Positions 8,425 to 17,565 of a DNA stretch of 64,000 nucleotides are shown piece after piece. Position 1 is the first letter of the stretch. Every line of letters begins with the position of its first letter. The notes beneath the pieces were generated by a model, which did not search any database, was not told the DNA's origin, and saw only the letters and a list, made by a program, of their open reading frames with translations. The translations under genes and the position numbers were made by a program. Source of the DNA: Rhodococcus sp. ABRD24 (GTDB lineage Bacteria > Actinomycetota > Actinomycetes > Mycobacteriales > Mycobacteriaceae). The stretch lies in the NCBI RefSeq assembly GCF_004328705.1, contig NZ_CP035319.1:3782001-3846000 (forward strand). Reading direction: 5' to 3'.

Positions 8425-9784
8425 GGCATATCCGAGCAGAGATTCGGCAGTCAGCGTCGATTCGGCAGTCAGGGCGTTCGTCTACGGGTTCGCTCCGGTC
8501 TTCAACCTTTCCCAGGTGCAACGCTTCGTGACGACGGGAGTGGGCGCCAACGCCGCCGCACCCTTCAATTCGTTCAGTCACGCGACCGATCTGGCTGGGC
8601 CCTCGGACACGTTCGTCTCGATCAACAACGACACGGTCTACTCCATGGCACAACTCGATCTGAGCGTCGGGCCGTTGATGCTGGACGTGCCCGATACCGC
8701 CGACGCGTACTTCGTCCTGCAGTTCGTCGACGCGTGGACCAACAACTTTGCGTACATCGGCAAGCGTGCCACCGGTACGAAGGCTGGCACCTACGTGCTG
8801 GTTCCGCCGGGCTGGCCGGGCGAGTTGCCGGCGGACGCGACGGCGGTTCACTGCTCCACACGGATCGTGTCTGTCGTCGGCCGATGGGCATGCGATGGTG
8901 CCGACGACCTTCCCAGAGTGCGTGGGTTGCAGGAACGGATATTTCTGAGATCGCTTGCCTCGCTCGATCCGGAGGGTTTGCCAGAGCCGGATCCCGCTGT
9001 GCCGGAAGAGCTTCTCTTCTGGGAGAAGCTGCGGTTGTACCTGCAGGCGTTCCCGCCGGCACCTCGTGATGTGGAACTGCAACAGGCGTTTGCGCCGCTG
9101 GGATTGCTCGAGGCGGGACCGTCACCGTACCTGGATGCCGACCCTGATCTGGTGAAAGTGCTGGTGGAGGGCGCTGCTCGCGGGCGGGCGAAGGTCGAGG
9201 AGGCGCTGAAGTCGGGTGCCGGCGACGCGGTTGTGAACGGCTGGCATCAGACCTTCCACGCCTTCGACTACAACGACGACTTCTTCGAGATCGGGACGAT
9301 CGATTCGCCCGAGTGGCGAATCTCGGATCGTGCCAGGGCGATCGGACTGCGAGCGGCTGCGGCGATGGGTGGTTTGTGGGGTAACCATGGGTACGAGGCC
9401 GCCTACAGTCCGGTTTACACGGACTCCGGTGGTGACCAGCTGACAGGCGACCGTACCTACACGATCACATTCGCGCCGACACCTCCGGTGGACGCGTTCT
9501 GGTCGATCACGATGTACAGCATGCCGAACTACTATCTGGTCTCGAACCCGATCGGGCGCTACTCGATAGGTGATCGCACCGAGGGGCTCGTCTACGACGC
9601 CGACGGCTCGCTGACGCTGACATTGAGCGCGACCGAACCCCAGGATCCGACGGCACGCGCCAACTGGCTCCCTACACCGACGGGCTCGTTCCGTCCATTG
9701 CTGCGGATGTACATTCCGCATCAGTCAGTGCTCGACGGCAGCTACGAGATCCCTCCGATCATGAGGGCGGATCGGAGCGCCTGA
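8423..9784 (+). CDS. DUF1254/DUF1214 domain protein
   Basis: About 453 aa. The N-terminal DUF1254 domain (about 10-130, with NNDTVYS and a hydrophobic beta core) and the C-terminal DUF1214 domain (about 340-445, with WSITMY, NYYLVSNPIGRYSIGDRT and NWLPTPTGSF) are both complete. Family function is unknown; it is common in actinobacteria and sometimes linked to the envelope. No signal peptide is visible. It is divergent from the cupin gene with overlapping start codons. Confidence 0.88.
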   Translation: MAYPSRDSAVSVDSAVRAFVYGFAPVFNLSQVQRFVTTGVGANAAAPFNSFSHATDLAGPSDTFVSINNDTVYSMAQLDLSVGPLMLDVPDTADAYFVLQFVDAWTNNFAYIGKRATGTKAGTYVLVPPGWPGELPADATAVHCSTRIVSVVGRWACDGADDLPRVRGLQERIFLRSLASLDPEGLPEPDPAVPEELLFWEKLRLYLQAFPPAPRDVELQQAFAPLGLLEAGPSPYLDADPDLVKVLVEGAARGRAKVEEALKSGAGDAVVNGWHQTFHAFDYNDDFFEIGTIDSPEWRISDRARAIGLRAAAAMGGLWGNHGYEAAYSPVYTDSGGDQLTGDRTYTITFAPTPPVDAFWSITMYSMPNYYLVSNPIGRYSIGDRTEGLVYDADGSLTLTLSATEPQDPTARANWLPTPTGSFRPLLRMYIPHQSVLDGSYEIPPIMRADRSA

Positions 9785-10037
9785 CGGTTCGGGTACGGCT
9801 TCAGCGCTCGGCCGTGACTTGTCTGGCCCCTGATCACCACCACTGCGATCGCGCGCTGTCCATGTTGCCGGGTTCTGTCATAGCCTGAATCTGCCCGCCG
9901 CGCCTGCGCCGGGTCTGTTCCGGCGAACTCGGCACGCGTGCGTGTGGATGCGTAGTTACAGGTACTGTTCGGATTCAGTTGCGGCCCGGCAGGGCTCGCG
10001 ACCGAGTCCAGCACCAGATGAAAGCGAGTGGAGTCTC

Positions 10038-10769
10038 ATGATCGGGACCAGTCGTGACGGTCACGTGGTCACACTCGAGCTGCAGCGTCCGGAACGCCGC
10101 AACGCCCTGAACAGTGCCTTGTGCGTGGCGGTGCGAGAGGGCCTCGAGAAGGCGGTTGCCGAGGAGGCCCGCGTCGTCGTGCTCACCGGGCAGGGGACCG
10201 CCTTCTGCGCGGGCGCCGACCTGTCCGGCGACGTCTACGCGGAGGGCTTCACCGACACCCTGCTCGAGATGCTGCACACAATCGACTCGATTCCGATTCC
10301 GGTGATTGCCGCGGTCAATGGCCCTGCGATCGGGGCTGGCACTCAGCTCGCCCTCGCAGCAGATCTGCGAGTGGTCTCACCGGAGGCCCGGTTCGGCATT
10401 CCCGCTGCGAAACTCGGCATCTCCGTGGATAAGTGGACGGTACGGCGATTGGTGTCGCTGGTAGGCGGTGGCCCGGCGCGGACCATGCTGCTCGGCGCGG
10501 AGATGCTCCACGCCGACCAAGCGTTCGCGCATGGCCTTGCGAACAAGATCGGTAATCTCGCGACGGCCCGGGAATGGGCGAGTTCGATCGCGGAGTTGGC
10601 CCCGCTGTCGTTGCAACATCTCAAACTCGTGTTCAACGACGACGGCACTCGTGAGGCGCAGACTCCGGAACAACTCACGGCCCTGTACGCGGCCTGGGGC
10701 AGCGAGGATGCTCAGGAGGCACGGATGGCTCGCATGGAGAACCGCGCGCCGGAATTTCGGGGTCGGTAA
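10038..10769 (+). CDS. echA6: Enoyl-CoA hydratase-like protein EchA6
   Basis: Crotonase-fold protein of about 243 aa, starting MIGTSRDGHVVTLELQRPER, as in mycobacterial EchA6. AFCAGADLSGD and NGPAIGAGTQLALAADLR form the acyl-CoA site and oxyanion hole. In mycobacteria EchA6 is reported to lack hydratase activity and to shuttle acyl-CoA into mycolic acid synthesis. The same role is inferred because the sequence resembles it over the full length (WGSEDAQEARMARMENRAPEF at the C-terminus). An in-frame start at 9942 is rejected since the extension is not conserved-looking. Neighbours match the echA6-Rv0906-ctpE order. Confidence 0.88.
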   Translation: MIGTSRDGHVVTLELQRPERRNALNSALCVAVREGLEKAVAEEARVVVLTGQGTAFCAGADLSGDVYAEGFTDTLLEMLHTIDSIPIPVIAAVNGPAIGAGTQLALAADLRVVSPEARFGIPAAKLGISVDKWTVRRLVSLVGGGPARTMLLGAEMLHADQAFAHGLANKIGNLATAREWASSIAELAPLSLQHLKLVFNDDGTREAQTPEQLTALYAAWGSEDAQEARMARMENRAPEFRGR

Positions 10770-10824
10770 GCGCCGGCGAAAGACAGAAGAGCCTGGTCGG
10801 TTCGGTAGAGGAACGGGGCGGAAG

Positions 10825-11922
10825 ATGATCGGTAGGGGAGTGTTCGTCGCCGCAGCAGCGGCAGGTGCGGGTTGGGTGGCACGCGCGGCATGGGGGACGG
10901 TGCCGGCACTCGGTGCCTCCCGTTCGGCCATCAAACCGTACGCTGCGGCATCGCCACGCTACCGGGATCGTCGGTTCCACAACACCGACCCCAGTTCCTC
11001 ACTGCCCTCCGGATCTCAGTCAGGCCTCGCGAAGGCCTTCGTCACCCGGGGAAACACAGGCCGCCCCAGGTACCAGATCCCACTCGCGACCCCGCTGGCG
11101 CCGGCCGCTGCCGGAGAGCTGGCTGTGACATGGTTCGGGCATTCGAGTGTGTTGATAGAGATCGACGGACATAGAGTGCTGGCGGATCCTGTATGGAGCG
11201 AGCGGGTTTCGCCGTCGACGGTGTTGGGGCCGTCGCGCATGCATCCGGTTCCAGTGGCGCTCGCGGATCTGCCGCCGATCGACGCAGTCGTGATTTCCCA
11301 TGACCACTACGATCACCTCGATCAGGCCACCATCATCACCCTCACCGACACCCAAACGGCGATGTTCGTGGTCCCGATCGGTGTAGGCGCACACTTACGC
11401 CGGTGGAAGGTCCCCGAGGATCGGATCATCGAACTCGACTGGGACGAGCAGGCGGACATCGCCGGGCTGACGCTGACCTGTGCTGAGGCGCGGCACTTTT
11501 CGGGACGCGGACTCGCCCGCGACACCACGCTGTGGGCGTCATGGGTGATCGTCGGTCCACGCCGGAAAGTGTTCTTCGGCGGCGACTCCGGCTACACCCC
11601 CCGGTTCGCGGATCTCGGCCGCCGTTACGGTCCTTTCGATGTCACACTACTGCCGGTTGGCGCCTACGACGAACGCTGGCCCGATATCCACATGAATCCG
11701 GAGGAGGCTGTGCGGACCCACGTCGATGTGGGCGGCTCGCTGCTGGTCCCTGTGCACTGGGCGACGTTCAACCTGGCGTTCCATCCGTGGGGCGAGCCGA
11801 TCTCCCGGGCCATCGAGGCCGCCACTGCGGCCGGGGTCGCGCTGGCGGTGCCGATGGTCGGTCAGCGTCTCGATGCACTGCGGCCACTCGTCCAGAAGTC
11901 GTGGTGGGAAGACCTGTACTGA
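10825..11922 (+). CDS. MBL-fold hydrolase, NAPE-PLD/UlaG-like (Rv0906-type)
   Basis: About 365 aa. The N-terminus (VFVAAAAAGAGWVARAAWG) may be a membrane anchor or signal segment. The metallo-beta-lactamase core starts at ELAVTWFGHSSVLIEIDG; the zinc motif HDHYDHLD and the later metal ligands GGDSGY and VHWATFNLAFHPW are visible. The last combination is typical of NAPE-phospholipase-D-like proteins, so a phosphodiester or lipid substrate is plausible. It follows echA6 by 55 bases as Rv0906 does in M. tuberculosis. Confidence 0.88.
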   Translation: MIGRGVFVAAAAAGAGWVARAAWGTVPALGASRSAIKPYAAASPRYRDRRFHNTDPSSSLPSGSQSGLAKAFVTRGNTGRPRYQIPLATPLAPAAAGELAVTWFGHSSVLIEIDGHRVLADPVWSERVSPSTVLGPSRMHPVPVALADLPPIDAVVISHDHYDHLDQATIITLTDTQTAMFVVPIGVGAHLRRWKVPEDRIIELDWDEQADIAGLTLTCAEARHFSGRGLARDTTLWASWVIVGPRRKVFFGGDSGYTPRFADLGRRYGPFDVTLLPVGAYDERWPDIHMNPEEAVRTHVDVGGSLLVPVHWATFNLAFHPWGEPISRAIEAATAAGVALAVPMVGQRLDALRPLVQKSWWEDLY

Positions 11923-12426
11923 TTTCGAATCTGCTTGCGCCGCAATATCATAGTGCCGAATCGAGTTAGTTCTTTGCGGCGGTACCCGGCGCCGCGAACG
12001 TCGTGGAAATTCAGTCATCTCGCACCCCCTGTGTGCAGTGTGGTCTGCTGCTGTGGCGGGAGGCGCGCAGTGCCGCGGTGCACGCCTCCCGCCCGTCTGG
12101 CGTCGGCGCCTGTGTCGGGCGGCTTCATCGCCAGCGGGACCGGTCAGGGACTCCCCCCTCACATCTGACCGGCCCGTAGACGACTGTAGCTGAGATGTCG
12201 CGGACATGAGTAGGCGAGAAGTTGAATTAAACTGTAGTGCAATAGTTTAACGGCAAACATACGCTCGGGTGCCGCGGGTGCACTGTCGGGAATTTTCCGT
12301 TTTGACCGATTCCTTCCGGGATTGCAGGTAAAGTCCTTTGCTGGTGGTCGAGGGGGTCTTGACCCAGGGGTGAAACGGGGGAAGTGATGCGCGGCAACGG
12401 CTTTTGACTCCGGAGCCGGATCAGGC
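11923..12426. other. Intergenic stretch of about 500 bp
   Basis: No convincing gene is visible. It contains an A+T-rich patch with the inverted repeat at 12227-12250, then a run of G-rich short stems up to a six-codon frame at 12387 (ATG, good GGGGGAAG upstream, stop after six codons). It could hold a small RNA or be the relic of a gene; I cannot decide. Confidence 0.4.
12227..12250. promoter_or_regulatory. Inverted repeat TTAAACT-N10-AGTTTAA
   Basis: Perfect 7-bp arms in an A+T-rich patch of otherwise G+C-rich DNA. The geometry suits a dimeric repressor operator, but no gene start follows closely on either strand. Confidence 0.4.
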
Positions 12427-12867
12427 TCAGCCGATCTGCTCGAACAAGGAAACGATGATCCCTTCGGGCCCACGCACGTAGGCCATCCGCACGCTGTTTT
12501 CGTACTCGCCGATGCCGCCGATGAGCCCGTACCCGTCCGCAGCCACCGCATCGACAGCTGCCTGGAGGTCGCGGACCTCGAAGGACACGTTGCGTAGGCC
12601 GAGTTCGTTGGCCATCGCCGTGGGCGATCCGGGCCCATGGCCGGGCGTGACGAAAGTCGCGAGCTCCAGCCGGGACCCTCCATCGGGCGGCCGCAGCATC
12701 GCGATCTCACAGCGCGCGCCTGGGATGCCGCAGACGGTCTCGACGAACTCGCCCTCCACGGATCCGGTGCCCTCGACCTCGAGACCCAGTCCGATGAAGA
12801 ACGCCGTCACCGAGTCGAGGTCCGCGACGGTGATGCCGATGTGGTCGAAACGTTGTATGTGTGCCAT
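12427..12867 (-). CDS. VOC (glyoxalase/bleomycin resistance) family protein
   Basis: About 146 aa, one VOC domain: [21 protein letters not shown] at the N-terminus, a second beta-alpha-beta-beta-beta unit beginning [15 protein letters not shown], and the metal-type glutamate in [10 protein letters not shown] at the end. The layout resembles methylmalonyl-CoA epimerase-like and lactoylglutathione lyase-like proteins. The substrate is unknown. The ATG at 12867 is preferred because AGGATGG lies just upstream; the in-frame ATG at 12876 lies inside that site. It is divergent from ctpE. Confidence 0.85.
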   Translation of the reverse strand: MAHIQRFDHIGITVADLDSVTAFFIGLGLEVEGTGSVEGEFVETVCGIPGARCEIAMLRPPDGGSRLELATFVTPGHGPGSPTAMANELGLRNVSFEVRDLQAAVDAVAADGYGLIGGIGEYENSVRMAYVRGPEGIIVSLFEQIG

Positions 12868-12999
12868 GGGGTCCATCCTGTAGTTGTTTGCGTGCGCCGT
12901 TCGAGGTGCTCGTCGGTCACCACGTCCTCAGCCTGCTCGGATCGGCCACACCGTGGACCATCTGTGGAGGATCGTCCGGGTTGGCATAACCTTCGTGTC

Positions 13000-15465
13000 A
13001 TGGCAACAGACGAGCCCGACGACGGTGGCGCTGTCGGCACCCTGGAGACCGATCCGCACCACATCGAGCGGGGCCTGACCGCTGATCAAGTAGCGCAGCG
13101 GGTCGCGAACGGGCAGACCAATGACGTCCCGGATCGGGCGAGCCGCTCCATCAAGGACATCGTCCGCGGCAATGTGTTCACGCGGATCAACGCGATCCTC
13201 GGCGTGCTGTTGATCATCGTGCTGTCCACCGGTTCGATCATCGACGGCATGTTCGGTCTGTTGATCATCGCCAACAGTGGGATCGGCATCATCCAGGAGA
13301 TCCGTGCCAAGCGAACCCTCGATCAGCTCGCGATCGTCAGTCAGGCCAAGCCGATGGTCCGTCGCGATGGCTCTCCGGCGCCCCTGGCACCGAAGAGTGT
13401 CGTGCTCGACGACATCATCGAGCTCGGACCCGGCGACCAGATCGTCGTCGATGGCGTCGTGGTGACAGCGTCGGCACTCGAGGTCGACGAGTCGCTGCTC
13501 ACGGGAGAGGCCGACCCGGTGCACAAGCCGGAGGGTTCGCGGGTGCTCTCGGGCAGCTTCGTCGTCGCCGGTAGCGGCGCCTACCGGGCCACGAAGGTGG
13601 GCAGCGAGGCGTATGCCGCGAAGCTCGCCGAGGAGGCCAGCAAGTTCACGCTGGTGCACTCCGAGTTGCGCTCGGGCATCGACAAGATCCTCAAGTTCAT
13701 CACCTACCTGATGATCCCGGCCGGTCTGCTCATCATCTACAACCAGCTCTTCTCGAGCGGACAGGCGCTGGGCCCGGCCCTCAACGGCATGGTGGCCGCG
13801 CTGGTGCCGATGGTGCCCGAGGGTCTGGTGCTGATGACGTCGATCGCGTTCGCCGTCGGTGTCATCCGCCTCGGCCGGCGTCAGTGCCTGGTCCAGGAGT
13901 TGCCCGCGATCGAGGGCCTGGCCCGCGTCGATGTGGTGTGCGCAGACAAGACCGGCACGCTCACCGAGAACGGGATGCGGCTGTCGGAGCTGCGGACCGC
14001 GAAGCCCGACGACTCGCTTGCCGCCCGCGCGCTGGCCGCGATGGTGGCGGACGATCCGCGCCCCAACGCAAGTGTGCTCGCCATCAAGGAGGCGCTGACG
14101 GAGGATCCGGGCTGGGAGGCCACCGCGGTTGCGCCGTTCTCGTCGGCGAAGAAGTGGAGCGGTCAGTCCTACGGAAACAACGGCAACTGGCTGCTCGGTG
14201 CACCGGATGTTCTCCTCGACCCGGACAGCGACATGGCCCGCGAGGCCGAGCAGATCGGCGCGCAGGGGCTGCGAGTGCTGCTGCTCGGCAGTAGTGACCG
14301 CCCCGTCGATGCTCCGGATGCGCCGGGGACCGTGACGCCGCGTGCGCTCGTCGTGCTCGATCAGAAGGTCCGCCCCGACGCCCGTGAGACGCTCGAGTAC
14401 TTCGCGAGCCAGAAGGTGGACGTCAAGGTCATCTCGGGGGACAACGCCGTCTCGGTGGGCGCTGTCGCGAGCTCGCTCGGCCTGCCCGGCGGCGATCACG
14501 CGATCGATGCCCGACAACTTCCCGAGGGCAAGGAAGAGCTCGCGGACGTCCTCGACGGAGCCACCACATTCGGCCGGGTGCGGCCGGACCAGAAACGGTC
14601 GATGGTCGGCGCGCTGCAGTCCCGCGGCCATACCGTCGCGATGACCGGCGACGGTGTCAACGACGTACTCGCGCTCAAGGACGCCGACATCGGTGTCGCA
14701 ATGGGTTCGGGCAGCCCGGCCACCCGCGCGGTCGCCCAGATCGTGCTGCTGGACAACAAGTTCGCCACGCTGCCGTACGTCGTCAGTGAGGGCCGCCGAG
14801 TGATCGGCAACATCGAGCGTGTCTCGAATCTGTTCCTGACGAAGACCGTCTATTCGGTTCTGCTGGCGTTCCTGATCGGCATCTCAGGCGCGGCTGCGCA
14901 GATCTTCGACTTCGATCCGCTGCCGTATCCGTTCCTGCCGCGGCACGTGACGATCGCGGCGTGGTTCACGATCGGCATCCCGGCGTTCATCCTGTCGCTC
15001 GCCCCCAACAACGAACGCGCCCGCACCGGTTTCGTCGGCCGGGTCATGCGGTTGGCGATCCCGTCGGGCGTCATCATCGGTATCGCGACTTACGTGTCGT
15101 ACCTGCTCGCCTATGCGGGTCCGGAGGCTACCGAGCAGCAGACCGAGCAGGCCGGCACCGCGGCGCTCATCACGCTCATCATGATCGCGTTGTGGGTGCT
15201 GGCCGTGGTCGCCCGTCCTTACACGTGGTGGAAGCTGGTCTTGCTCGCAGGATCGGTGTTGGCGTACCTGATTCTGTTCGCACTGAGCTTCACCCGTGAG
15301 TTCTTCAAACTCGATCCGTCCAACGTCGGTGCGACGACGACGGCGCTGGTATGCGGTCTCGTCGGTGTCGTCCTGGTCGAAGTCGGGTGGTGGGTGACGG
15401 GCCGGATCCACGGCGAGCACCGGCGCCTGTTCGCGTCGAGCGAGGATCTGCCGGGCGTGCACTGA
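13000..15465 (+). CDS. ctpE: P-type ATPase, CtpE-like cation transporter
   Basis: About 821 aa membrane pump. The actuator loop carries LLTGEADPV, the phosphorylation site is D316 in [10 protein letters not shown], and the hinge reads [11 protein letters not shown]. Membrane helix 4 holds [17 protein letters not shown] instead of the metal-type CPC, and the C-terminus adds six helices. This is the layout of mycobacterial CtpE, a calcium-uptake ATPase important under calcium limitation and for envelope integrity. In-frame DNA upstream to 12637 overlaps the divergent VOC gene, and the ATG at 13000 gives the conserved N-terminus. Position near echA6 and the MBL gene supports orthology. Confidence 0.9.
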   Translation: MATDEPDDGGAVGTLETDPHHIERGLTADQVAQRVANGQTNDVPDRASRSIKDIVRGNVFTRINAILGVLLIIVLSTGSIIDGMFGLLIIANSGIGIIQEIRAKRTLDQLAIVSQAKPMVRRDGSPAPLAPKSVVLDDIIELGPGDQIVVDGVVVTASALEVDESLLTGEADPVHKPEGSRVLSGSFVVAGSGAYRATKVGSEAYAAKLAEEASKFTLVHSELRSGIDKILKFITYLMIPAGLLIIYNQLFSSGQALGPALNGMVAALVPMVPEGLVLMTSIAFAVGVIRLGRRQCLVQELPAIEGLARVDVVCADKTGTLTENGMRLSELRTAKPDDSLAARALAAMVADDPRPNASVLAIKEALTEDPGWEATAVAPFSSAKKWSGQSYGNNGNWLLGAPDVLLDPDSDMAREAEQIGAQGLRVLLLGSSDRPVDAPDAPGTVTPRALVVLDQKVRPDARETLEYFASQKVDVKVISGDNAVSVGAVASSLGLPGGDHAIDARQLPEGKEELADVLDGATTFGRVRPDQKRSMVGALQSRGHTVAMTGDGVNDVLALKDADIGVAMGSGSPATRAVAQIVLLDNKFATLPYVVSEGRRVIGNIERVSNLFLTKTVYSVLLAFLIGISGAAAQIFDFDPLPYPFLPRHVTIAAWFTIGIPAFILSLAPNNERARTGFVGRVMRLAIPSGVIIGIATYVSYLLAYAGPEATEQQTEQAGTAALITLIMIALWVLAVVARPYTWWKLVLLAGSVLAYLILFALSFTREFFKLDPSNVGATTTALVCGLVGVVLVEVGWWVTGRIHGEHRRLFASSEDLPGVH

Positions 15466-15499
15466 TACTGCACTGACCGTGCACTGATACTGCGCTGGC
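15456..15499 (+). repeat. 22-bp tandem repeat over the ctpE stop codon
   Basis: Two units (15456-15477 and 15478-15499) share their first 16 bases, CGTGCACTGATACTGC, and most of the rest. The first unit contains the ctpE TGA. The 22-bp period equals about two helical turns, so it could be a binding site for the TetR protein encoded 170 bp downstream; equally it could be a replication-slippage duplication. Confidence 0.6.
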
Positions 15500-15669
15500 C
15501 ATTTGCGCCGACCGGTCGAGAGCAGAAGAACATCTACCCCTTTCCGCCCCCTGCTGGTACGGTCCCCCGCGGTGGTCGGCAGAACAAGCGCGCTCGTCTC
15601 GCCGAGATTGACGACGGGCTGCACGGATTCGCGGCGAGGCCACCGTAAAGGCAGCCGGGAGGTGGGGAC

Positions 15670-16335
15670 GTGGTCCAGCAGGCGCGCGCCGTCGCGACCA
15701 GAGCGCAGATCGTGATGGGCGCGGCGCAGGCATTCGATCGGTTCGGTTACTTCGGTTCCAGCGTGGGGGAGATCGTCGACGGGGCTCGGATCACCAAGGG
15801 CGCGCTGTACTTCCACTTCGCATCCAAAGATGACCTTGCGCAGTTCATCATCGGTGAACAGCACCGAATCTCGCTCGAGGCCGTGGAGGCCATCGCCGCA
15901 TCCGATGCGCGGGGTCTCGAGCAGGTTGTGATGCTGTGTCACGAGCTGGCGCGGCAGACTCTGGTCCACCCGGTGGTGCGCGCCGGTGCTCGGCTCACCG
16001 TCGAACTCGGGGCTGTCGAGGCATTGAACGGGGCCCCGGGCGACCCGTACCTCGAGTGGACTGAAGGCTGCGCTCGTCTGGCCGCGCGGGCGGTGGAGCA
16101 GGGCGATCTTGTCGAGACGGTCTCGCCACTCGTATTGGCGCGCCATCTGATCTGCGCAATTGCGGGCGCCCGTGTTATCTCCCGCGCGCTGAGCCGGACC
16201 GAGGATCTCGAGCGCCGCGTGGACGAGATGTGGGAGTTGTTGTTGCCGAGCATCGTGCCCGTGGATCGGCATGGTCAGATCGGCCGGATCCGCGCCGCGC
16301 GCTGGTCGACGGCGTCGAACTGCAACGGAGACTAG
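15670..16335 (+). CDS. TetR regulator, ArpA/ScbR (butyrolactone-receptor)-like
   Basis: About 221 aa. The N-terminal helix-turn-helix (residues 8-55: RAQIVMGAAQAFDRFGY, then GEIVDGARITKGALYFHF and SKDDLAQ) closely matches gamma-butyrolactone receptors of the ScbR/ArpA group. The GTG start at 15670 follows a GGAGGTGGGG ribosome site. Such proteins normally sense a signalling lactone and repress secondary-metabolite or stress genes. No lactone synthase (AfsA type) is visible in the window, so the ligand assignment stays open. The gene ends 57 bp from the CRISPR array. Confidence 0.82.
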   Translation: MVQQARAVATRAQIVMGAAQAFDRFGYFGSSVGEIVDGARITKGALYFHFASKDDLAQFIIGEQHRISLEAVEAIAASDARGLEQVVMLCHELARQTLVHPVVRAGARLTVELGAVEALNGAPGDPYLEWTEGCARLAARAVEQGDLVETVSPLVLARHLICAIAGARVISRALSRTEDLERRVDEMWELLLPSIVPVDRHGQIGRIRAARWSTASNCNGD

Positions 16336-16392
16336 CGATGTGCAGCTGACGGAGGCCGATGACAACGGGTCTCGTGCTTTCTGGTGGAGCTC

Positions 16393-17276
16393 TTCGTATC
16401 CCCGCTCGCGCGGGGAGCACCGAGTGGTCGGCTGTCCGATGTAGACGCCGCCAGGACCATCCCTGCTCGCGCGGGGAGCACGTGCCACTCATACCACCAA
16501 GGGCGGCCGCGAAGGGACCATCCCCGCTTGCGCGGGGAGCACGCCCGGCGTCCTTCTCCCGATGCAGCCCAACGCGGACCATCCCCGCTCGCGCGGGGAG
16601 CAGTGCCAGCGCCCGCAGTTGGGGCAGTGGTAGGCGGGACCATCCCCGCTCGCGCGGGGAGCACGCGTTGAAGCGTTCTACGGGGAACCCATCGGCGAGG
16701 ACCATCCCCGCTCGCGCGGGGAGCACGAGTGGTCTTTCGAGGCCGAGAACATGGCCATGGGACCATCCCCGCTCGCGCGGGGAGCACCGCCGACGACGAG
16801 CTGGGCGTCGGAATGGTCGGGGACCATCCCCGCTCGCGCGGGGAGCACAACATCCACCTCGTGGCGTTTCCGGGCCGGCCGGGACCATCCCCGCTCGCGC
16901 GGGGAGCACGCGCATCCTGACACCATCGGATACCGGCAGCAGGGACCATCCCCGCTCGCGCGGGGAGCACGTGCTCCTCAACGGCACGATGATGCTCAAC
17001 TCGGGGACCATCCCCGCTCGCGCGGGGAGCACGCAGCATCACGCTTCCGCTTCGACTGCCCGGCCGGACCATCCCCGCTCGCGCGGGGAGCACAAGCCGA
17101 TTCAGCGCGACGGAATCGAGTACGAGGGACCATCCCCGCTCGCGCGGGGAGCACACGTGAGCGGCCGGCGTCGACGGCGGAACATCGGGACCATCCCCGC
17201 TCGCGCGGGGAGCACGACTTCACTCGTGCACGCCAGCAGTTGGTCGAGGGACCATCCCCGCTCGCGCGGGGAGCAC
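16393..17276 (-). CRISPR. CRISPR array, type I-E-like repeats, 15 repeats and 14 spacers
   Basis: A 28-nt repeat (plus strand begins GGACCATCCCC, ends GGGGAGCAC, with inner stem CCCCGC/GCGGGG) recurs every 61-62 bp. Spacers are 33 nt except 16665-16698 and 16971-17004 (34 nt). The reverse complement (starts GTGCTCCCCGC, ends GGGGATGGTCC) is the crRNA-sense form of type I-E repeats, so the array is read on the minus strand with the leader at the high-coordinate side. The repeat at 16393-16420 is degenerate in five bases, as expected for the leader-distal end. Single-base variants occur at 16454-16481, 16515-16542 and 16576-16603. No cas gene lies in the window. Confidence 0.97.
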
Positions 17277-17565
17277 ACTAACTGATCTGCGGGAATGCTA
17301 GCAGGATCCGCGAACTGGCTTCACTTTCCCTGGCCACTACGGCGACCGACTCTGTGGTTCTTGCTGGCGTTGCTCCATCCCTCACGAAGGTCGGAGGCGG
17401 CGCGGCTTCTCTGCTTTAGGAACTACGCAGCTTCAGTTGAAGACCGTCGACGTCGACTGGCTGCCAGTGGTGCCAGTTGACTTCGAACGCGAGTCGTTGT
17501 TCACCCGCTACCGAGCGGACCAAGATCACACGTCAGTCCCAGGCAAGTCTTGGTCTAAGTGCACA
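17277..17565 (-). promoter_or_regulatory. Probable CRISPR leader region
   Basis: A 289-bp gene-free stretch lies between the intact end of the array and the thiolase stop codon. From repeat orientation and the degenerate repeat at the opposite end, the leader and array promoter should lie here on the minus strand. I cannot name its boxes. Read-through from the thiolase gene, which points the same way, is also possible. Confidence 0.5.

Noticed and set aside
16421..17248. Self-targeting spacers against the tail locus
   Set aside because: No match noticed on reading, but no exhaustive search was possible, so neither claimed nor excluded.
16332..17285. Long open frames on both strands through the CRISPR array, with repeated PARAGS/PRASGDG peptides
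   Set aside because: They are translations of the repeats; periodicity of 61-62 bp and absence of ribosome sites show there is no protein.
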